A stretch of 36,533 nt of DNA from an uncultured Saprospiraceae bacterium (GTDB taxonomy: Bacteria; Bacteroidota; Bacteroidia; Chitinophagales; Saprospiraceae), in assembly GCA_937930815.1 (NCBI GenBank), contig CALHBQ010000450.1:1-36533 (forward strand), in the 5' to 3' direction. The translations under genes and the position numbers were made by a program. The notes under the pieces were generated by a model, which worked only from the letters and a program-made list of their open reading frames with translations, was not told where the DNA came from and searched no databases. This document shows, piece by piece, positions 1 through 9,000 of the stretch; positions within the stretch are counted from its first letter, which is position 1, and the number at the start of each line of letters is the position of its first letter.

Positions 1-3000
1 AATAACCATATCATTAAAGATATTACAGTGGAACATTTTGATGGTTCAGGAATTTCGACTGTCAATACTGCCAATCTTATTACACTGGATAGTGTGAAAC
101 TAAAAAGTAATGGTGATTATGGATTCGGAACTGATGGCGCAGATTTGATTGAAGTTACGAACTGTATCGCCACTTTAAATGGGAAAGCTGGATTTTTTGT
201 TACTAGAATGGAAGATATTACAATCACAGGTTCCGAGGCTACACTTAATGGAGATGAAGGAATTAAATTGGTGGATATATCTGATGATAATGTAGGAGTG
301 AATATCACCAATGTAATTGCAGTTGATAATGGTTTGGATGGAGTTTTAATAGATGATTATACTATTGCCAATCTTAATAATGTAGCTGCAAACGCAAATT
401 ACGGAGCTGGAATCAGGATATTAAATGGTTCAACTTCTTTAGTTGGAACAAATCTTACTGCGAATAATAATATTGGAAGTCACGGTATTGACTTGAGCAG
501 TTCTGTAGGAGTCGATCTAACAACTGTTACATCGGTAGCAAATTTTGACAATGGATTAAATATTTTGAATTGCTCAGCAGCCAAAGTCACTGGAGGAACT
601 ATCACCGATAATGTCTCAGGAATATTAGCAGATGGCTGTAACAACTTAGAATTAGATGGTTTAGTTGTCAGTAACAACGACTTCGACGGTATTGAAATTC
701 AAAACAGTAGTCCAACAAGTATTAAAAATACAACCTCCCAAATGCATACATCAGGAGCAGGATTGCGATTGATTAATTCGTCAAATTGTACTGTTGATGG
801 ATTCACAGGTTCAAATAACATTTTAGGAATTAGTTGTGCTTCCAATAACCTTATTGCCATCAATTCCGCTTTCAATAATAACACCAGTAATGGAATTTTT
901 CTATCTGGTAGTAGCGGCTCTTTTGTAGGGACAGTTTCTTTTACAGGGAATGTTGGAGGCTTTAGTCAAGAGGGTGCGAGCAATAACACCACCATTCAGA
1001 ATTGTACTTTTGAGTCAAATGTAGATGGAATAACTTCCGATGATTGTGAAGGGTTCAACTTTGATGGAAACACAGTTGGTACTGCTGCAAACGGAAATAC
1101 TGGTAATGGAATTTGGGTTAATAATAGCTCCGGTACTAAGCCTGGAACTGGAGGAAACTCGGGGACTTTCGGCCAGTTACAAAAAGGGCTATTACTAGCG
1201 GGAGGTATTATTCAAAATAATACCATTACCAACAATGATTTTGGTATAAAAATAGAAGACGATGCAGCATTAGTTGAAATTACTAACAACGAAATCTATT
1301 GCAATTCCACTGCTGGAATAGATCGCACAAACAATACACCGCCCATTACGACGATTTCAAGTGCTTCCACGACGACGGTAACAGGAACAACTTTAGTTGC
1401 AAGTGGCTATATAGAGGTTTTTATCGATGATGACATGGGTTGTTCAGGTGCACCAGAGCAAGGAAAAACATTTGTTGGTTCTAACACTTTCTCAGGTAGC
1501 AATTGGTCTGTACCAATTTCAGGAGTAAGTGTAGGAGATAATTTGACAGCAACCATAACTGCGAATTCCAATAATACTTCTCAGTTCTCTATAGGAGTAA
1601 TAGCAGGGCCAACATGTCCAATTGGGTCTCCTGTTATAGTAACTGATCCAGGAGATGGTTCAATGACCCAAACATTAAGATGGGCAATAGACTGTGTAAA
1701 CGCAGATGCTTCTACTGATGAAATTCATTTCAACTTACCTGCTCCAGCACCAGGAGATAGTTTGAAAATACAACCGACTGGGCAATTGCCATTTGTAATT
1801 GATGATGATGTTTATTTTGATGGCACCACTCAACCTACTGGTGATAGAGTTTACATTGATGGTTCAATGGCAGGTTCGGCCATTTATGGTTTATCCCTTC
1901 AAGCCAATACAATTATTTTAAGACAATTAGGATTAATAAATTGGGGGCAAGATGGTATTCAAAATTTTGGAAATTCAGATTTGGATGATATTGAATTTTT
2001 GAGAAATGGTGGTGCTGGCGGTCCCGCAGGAAGTGGAATTCGTAATAATTCTGGATCTAATAATACGATTATCAATAATTCTTATTTCGAAGATAATGAA
2101 TATGGCGTAAGTGGATTCAGTTCATCGGATTTACAGATTTCTAATTCTAATTTTAAAAATCATGTCTATGGAGGCGTATTTCTAAATAATACGACAAATA
2201 GTATTTTGGATAACCTCGATTTGGATAATTGTTCAGACGGGATATCAGTAGTAGGCTTGTCTCAAAATACGTCCATTAATAATGTCACTTCATACAATAA
2301 TAACGATGTAGGAATTTATGTCGGCCAATCTGATGATGTGACAATCGACAATGCCACTTGTTTTAATAATGGAGATTATGGAATCCAATTTCTTGAAGCC
2401 AACAATAGTGATATTATAAACTCTACCATTTATTCCAATTCCGTGCATGGGGTTTACATTACAAATACAACAAATTTCACAATAGAGGACAATGATATCG
2501 GAGTCTCAGGTGGGAATACAGCTGATGGGATTTTGGTAGAAGATCTGGCTTTCAAACCTGGAGGAAATACCAATAATATAACTACTGCTGCAAGAGGTGG
2601 TTTACTTTCCACCGGTACGATTCAAAACAATAATATCCAAAATAATGGAGGTTATGGAGTACAGGCAAGTTCGTCATTAAGTACTTCTCCAAACTTGTAC
2701 ATTGTAAACAATAACATGCAGTGTAACCAATTGGGTGGAATTGTAAATCCAACTGGAACTGCTCCAACGATTTCAACTGCGAATCCTGCAACCGTTACGG
2801 GTACAGGTACTAATGGAAATACGATTCATTTATATACCCATAATACATCTTGTTCGAATGGTGCTCCTTGTCAAGGATTGATGCCTTTAGGTACAACTAC
2901 TGTTTCTGGTGGAGTGTGGAGTGTTGCAGCAACAGTAAGTGCAGGGACTCAAGTAACTGCAACTCAAACCACTTCAGGAAACAATACCTCGCCATTCTCA

Positions 3001-6000
3001 ACTTGTGCATTGGTCATGTTGATGTGTGATGCGGATACGACAAGTACCAATGTAACCTGTTTTGGTTTTGATGATGGAACAGCGACTTCAACTGGAAATT
3101 CTATGGCGAATTACACCTACACTTGGTCAAATAATCCATCAAGTCCAATTGGCCCACAACCTGGGCCTTCCACGATTACTGGCTTGTCACCAGGTACTTA
3201 TTATGTAACAGTTGCGGATGGAGCGGGCTGTATTGATGTCGATACATTTGTGATAACACAGCCATTCCCAATTGATTATTTTCTTGAATTAAAAGATGAG
3301 ACTTGTATAGGATTTAATAATGGTGAGGCACTAATGGAGGATTATGGAGCTGGATATACTGTTTTGTGGTCAACAGGATCAACGGCAAATCCGGTTACTA
3401 ATTTAGCACCTGGTATGTATTCTGTAACGGTAACCAATCCAGTTACTATGTGCGCAGACACAACTAATTTTACAATAAACCCTGGATTTAATACAATTGA
3501 CTCTACACGACATACAAACGTGACTTGTTTTGGTTTCGATGATGGAACAGCAACTGTCTTCGTAAATCCAATAACCACAGCTGCTGTTTATTCATGGTCA
3601 ACAGGGGCGACGACTTCTACCGTTACAGGTCTTTCACCAGGATGGCATTATATAACGGTGACCATTCCTCCAGGAGCAGATAATGCAGGCTGTTTTGAAA
3701 TAGATAGTGTGAATGTTTTAGAAGCAATCCCATTAAGTTACTTTACAGAAAAAACGGATGAAACCTGTGCAGGTGCCAACGATGGTACTGCGTTAGTTGA
3801 TGATTATGGCAATGGATACACTTACCTATGGTCAACTGGGTCAACTGCCTCAATGGTAAGTGGTCTGGTACCTGGTATGTATTCAGTGACGATTACAGAT
3901 CCAGTGTCCATGTGTATGGATACGGCTAATTTTACAATTAATCCAGCACCAGATCTTATTTTATCAATGGATTCGACCCATGTGACTTGTGTTGGTCTTA
4001 ATGATGGAACCGCTACTGTAAACATTAATACAGTCGTGGCAATGGATCCTTCACTTACGATTATGTGGTCAACTGGTTCGTCTGCAACTATGATAAGTGG
4101 CTTAGCACCTGGTGTTTATTCGGTAACGGTTGTTTACACGGAGCCAATTTCTGTAACAACTTGTTCCGAAACGAGATCGGTTACGATTAACGATGGAAAT
4201 CCACTGAATTATTATTCAGATATTGAAGATGAAACCTGTATAAATGGCAACGATGGTTCCGCATTTATTGATGATTTAGGAGCAGGGTACACCTACCTTT
4301 GGTCAACGGGCTCGACTGCTAATCCAATAACCAATTTAGGACCAGGTAATTATTCAGTTACTATAACGGAAGGTGTTCCGAATTTTTGTGCTGATACTTT
4401 TAATTTTGTAATCAATCCTGGTTTGTCATTAATTGCAAGTCTTGATTCGACTAATGTAACTTGTAATGGCTTTGATAATGGAACTGCAACTGTAACCTTA
4501 GATCCTAATATCGCTGGTTCGGCTACAGGAACAACAACCATCGAATGGTACACTTTCCCTGCAGGTACAATTGTTTCCACCTCAAATCCTGTTAGTAATT
4601 TAGCACCAGGACAATATGAGGTGGTGGTAACATTTATAGATGGAGGAGTCACCTGTTCTGAAACCGAAATCTTTTCAATTTCAGAGCCAGATCCGATTGT
4701 CTCAAACCTAAATTTCGAACATGAAAATTGTTTAGGTGCGAATGATGGTTCCGCTTCTGTTAATCCAACTGGTGGGACTTCTCCCTATACTTTTAGTTGG
4801 TCAACAGGTAGTACTGCATCAATGGTTTCTAATCTTAGCTCCGGCACCTATACAATAACAATCAGAGATGCCAATATGTGCGAGTTGACGGAAACATTTA
4901 TTATCAATCCAGGATACACACCAATAGACAACATCGTTGGAACCAATCTTTTGTGTTTTGAAGATATGACTGGTAGTGCACAGGTAATTTTGAATCCACC
5001 ACCTGTAGGCGCTCAACCTACTACATATTCATGGTCAAATGGAGCTACTGTAAATCCTAATCCAAATTTGGCAGCAGGTACTTATGGCGTAACCGTATCA
5101 ACAATAGTGACCAGCGGAGATGAATGTATCGGAACAGGCATGATTACCATTTCGCAACCCGATCCTTTAACCATTATGATGGACTCCAATAATGTAAGTT
5201 GTTTTGGAGGAAGCGATGGTACTGCTACTGCAAACGTAACAGGAGGCACGATGCCTTATAGCTATTTATGGAGCAACATGGCGAACACTTCCATGATTAC
5301 TGGACTAGCACCAGGGACTTATACAGTGACGGTTACAGATGGCAACGATTGTTCAGCAATTTCTTCAGTAGAAATTTTTGAACCATTAGAATACATCACC
5401 GGCATATCAGGAACCGATTTATTATGTAACGGAGACAACTCAGGAACTGCAGAGGTTTTGGTTTCAGGTAGCCCATTATTCTACATTTATTCTTGGTCAA
5501 ATGGAGATAATACAAGATCAATATCAGGTTTAGCGGCTGGAACTTATACCGTTACTGTTACAGATACAGATTTTGTTTGTGAAGAAATAGAAACCATTAC
5601 GATAAACGAACCACCTGTTTTGGGAGCAAGCCCAATTGCTTCAAATAGTGTTACTTGTTTTGGATTTTCGGATGGAACTTTGGAAACAAACCCAACTGGA
5701 GGAACGCTTCCATATACTTTTGCTTGGACTCCAGGAGGATATACAACTGCTAATGTAACTGGAGTTCCTCCAGGAGCCTATACAGTTGTGGTTACTGATG
5801 CTAATATGTGTCAATCTACGCCAGCCACCGTTTTTATTGGAGAGCCATTAGAGTTTTTGCTTGATTTGGATAGTACAGATTTGACTTGTTTTGAAAATGC
5901 AAGTGGTTCAATAACTGCAAATCCAATCAACGGCGTTTCACCAATCAATTACGCTTGGTCCAATGGGGCTTCAGGAATGACAACTTCAGGATTGGCAGTC

Positions 6001-9000
6001 GGATCTTATAGTGTAACAGCTACAGACGAAAATGGCTGTCTGGCAGAAGGAACTTCATCAGTTAATCAACCAACAATGGTTACGGGTACGACTTCTTCTA
6101 CGATTACAACTTGTAATGGAGATGATGATGGAACTGCGACCGCAACCGGAGCAGGAGGAACACCTGGTTATACCTATGCTTGGTCAAATGGCGATAACGG
6201 CCCAATGTCAGAAGACCTTTCTGCGGGTACTTATTTCGTAAGTATCACAGACCAAAACGGATGTGAAATTATCGAAGAAGTAGAAATAATAGAACCTGAT
6301 GAAATCTTTATCACATTCGATTCCACAAATGTAACCTGTGCTGGATTAAATGATGGAACCGCCACAGCAATGGCAACTGGAGGAACTGGAGGCCCATATG
6401 ATTTCATTTGGGAAGATGGAACCTTTGGTCCAAGTATCACAGGCCTATCTGCGGGTTTCCATGAAGTAGAAGCAATTGATGCCAATGGATGCTTTGGACT
6501 TTGGGATGTTGAAATTTTAGAACCTAACCCAATTGCACTTACGGCCTCAGCTACAAATATTACAGCAACAGGAGCAAATGACGGAACTGCAACAGCGAGT
6601 GGAGCAGGTGATTTTCCACCTTTCATGTACGCATGGTCCAATGGTGACACTGGTGCCAATATTTCAAATTTAGCCCCAGGTGGATATACCGTAACTTGTA
6701 CAGATACCAATGGATGTTTTGTAGAAGAAACAGTTTTTGTAGGGGGAATCAATTGTAATCTTATCGTTGATGTAATCGACATCACAAACGTAGATTGTAA
6801 TACTGGAACCAATGGAGCACTCACCGTAAATCATTCTGGAGGAACAGCTCCTCATACTTATATTTGGAGTAATGGTGGAAATACGCAGACCATAACGGGG
6901 CTTACTGCTGGTTCCTACTCAGTGACGGTTGTTGATGTTCAAAATTGTGTGGACTCAATGAGAGCGGTTATAACGGAACCAATGGCTATCATACCAAACC
7001 TGACCTCAGTGAATGTTTCTGGTTTGGGTATTAATGATGGTTCAGCCACTTTAGCACCGACAGGCGGAACACCAACCTATACCTACTTGTGGTCAACAGG
7101 TGCAACTACTTCTGCTGTGAATGGATTAGCTCCTGGAACCTATACCGCTACAATTACGGATGCAAATCAATGTGAAGAAATCGTAACGGTCAATATAAGT
7201 TCATTCAATTGTAATTTTGATGCTGGAGTAGCTACACCGATGGATGCAACCTGTTTTGGCGAACCAACGGGTAGTGTTTCTACCGCAGTTGTAGGTGGAA
7301 CGCCTCCATACAATTACACCTGGTCCAATGGTGAAACAACTTCTAATATTACAAATGTTTTAGCAGGTAATTATTCAGTGACGGTCATTGATGCAACAAA
7401 TTGTCCAGACACTTTGAGGGCAACCGTAAATGAGCCATCAATAATCGTTTTAGTTAATTCTTCAACCAATGAAATGAGTAATGGTGCCAACGACGGAACA
7501 GCTTCGGTAATTCCTTCTGGTGGTACACCAACCTATACTTATTTATGGTCAAATGGAGAAACGACTTCAATGATTTCGGGTTTAGCGCCAGGTGATTATA
7601 CTGTAACTTGTACCGATGCTAATGGCTGTGAACGTGAAAGTATGGTCATGACCATTGAACCTTACGTTTGTTCGTTTGCAGTTGCTTCGAGCAATACGAC
7701 TGATGTTTTATGTAACGGCGATGCTACTGGTGGAGCCACGGTTGCAACAACTGGAGGAACTGGTCCTTTTACATATGCTTGGAGTGACGGCTCCTCTGCT
7801 GCTGCTTTGACTGGCGTGATGGCAGGTACTTACTCCGTTTCAATAACAGATGCATTTGATTGTGTAGTTGTTGAAATGGTTGAAATAATGGAACCATCAG
7901 CAATTAGTGCAACTTCTTCAATAACTGGTTTAACAACCAATAATGGAAATGAAGGAACCGCAACTGCCAACCCATCGGGAGGTACGCCGAACTATACTTT
8001 TGTATGGTCAAATGGAGATACCAATCAAACTGCAACTGGTCTTACAGAAGGAACTTATTCAGTGACCTGTACAGATGCAAATGGATGTACCGTCATTTTA
8101 AATGATATCGAAATACCTGCGTTTGATTGTATTTTAGAAATAGAAAATATCACACCAACCGATGTCCTATGTTTTGGAGATATGGATGGAACAGCATCAG
8201 CTCAAGTGATTAATGCAGTTGGAAATGTGAATTACACGTGGTCATCAGGAGCAACCGTAAATCCAGCTACTAATTTGGAAGCTGGAACGTACACATTGGT
8301 CGTTTCAGATGATACGAATTGTACAGATGAGTCAGATGTTGAAATAGCTGAACCATCAGCAATCACCTCTAATTTATCAACGAACAACCAATCGGCTGCA
8401 GGTGTAAATGATGGAAGTGCTTCAGTCAATCCAATGGGTGGAACACCTCCTTATAGTGTTACATGGTCCAATGGAGATACTGGAAATAATACTTCAGGAT
8501 TAGCACCAGGGAATTATACTGTTTCAATTTTGGATGTTAATAATTGTGAGATAACAGAACCATTTACCATTCAAAATTTCAATTGTGATTTAGAAATCAT
8601 AAACCTAACCTCAACACCTGTAACTTGCTTTGGTGACAATGATGGAACCGCAACGCCAATTGTAACAGGTGGAGATGGAAATTACACGTTCAGTTGGAGC
8701 AATGGCTCAGTTGATTCGATCGTGACCAATGGAACGGCAGGACTTCAGATTTTATCAGTTTCTGATAATTCAAATTGTACAGATGCAGATACTGTTACGA
8801 TTGGAGGTCCGCCAGAACTATTTGTAAATTTAACTACAACTGATGAATCTGCCGCTGGCGCTATGGATGGAACGGCACTGGTCGCTCCAAGTGGAGGTGT
8901 GCCAGCTTATACCATTCTTTGGTCAACAGGTGATGCGACAAATTCGATTGTTGGCTTATCGCCAAACACCTACTCAGTAGAAGTAACGGATATGAATAAT

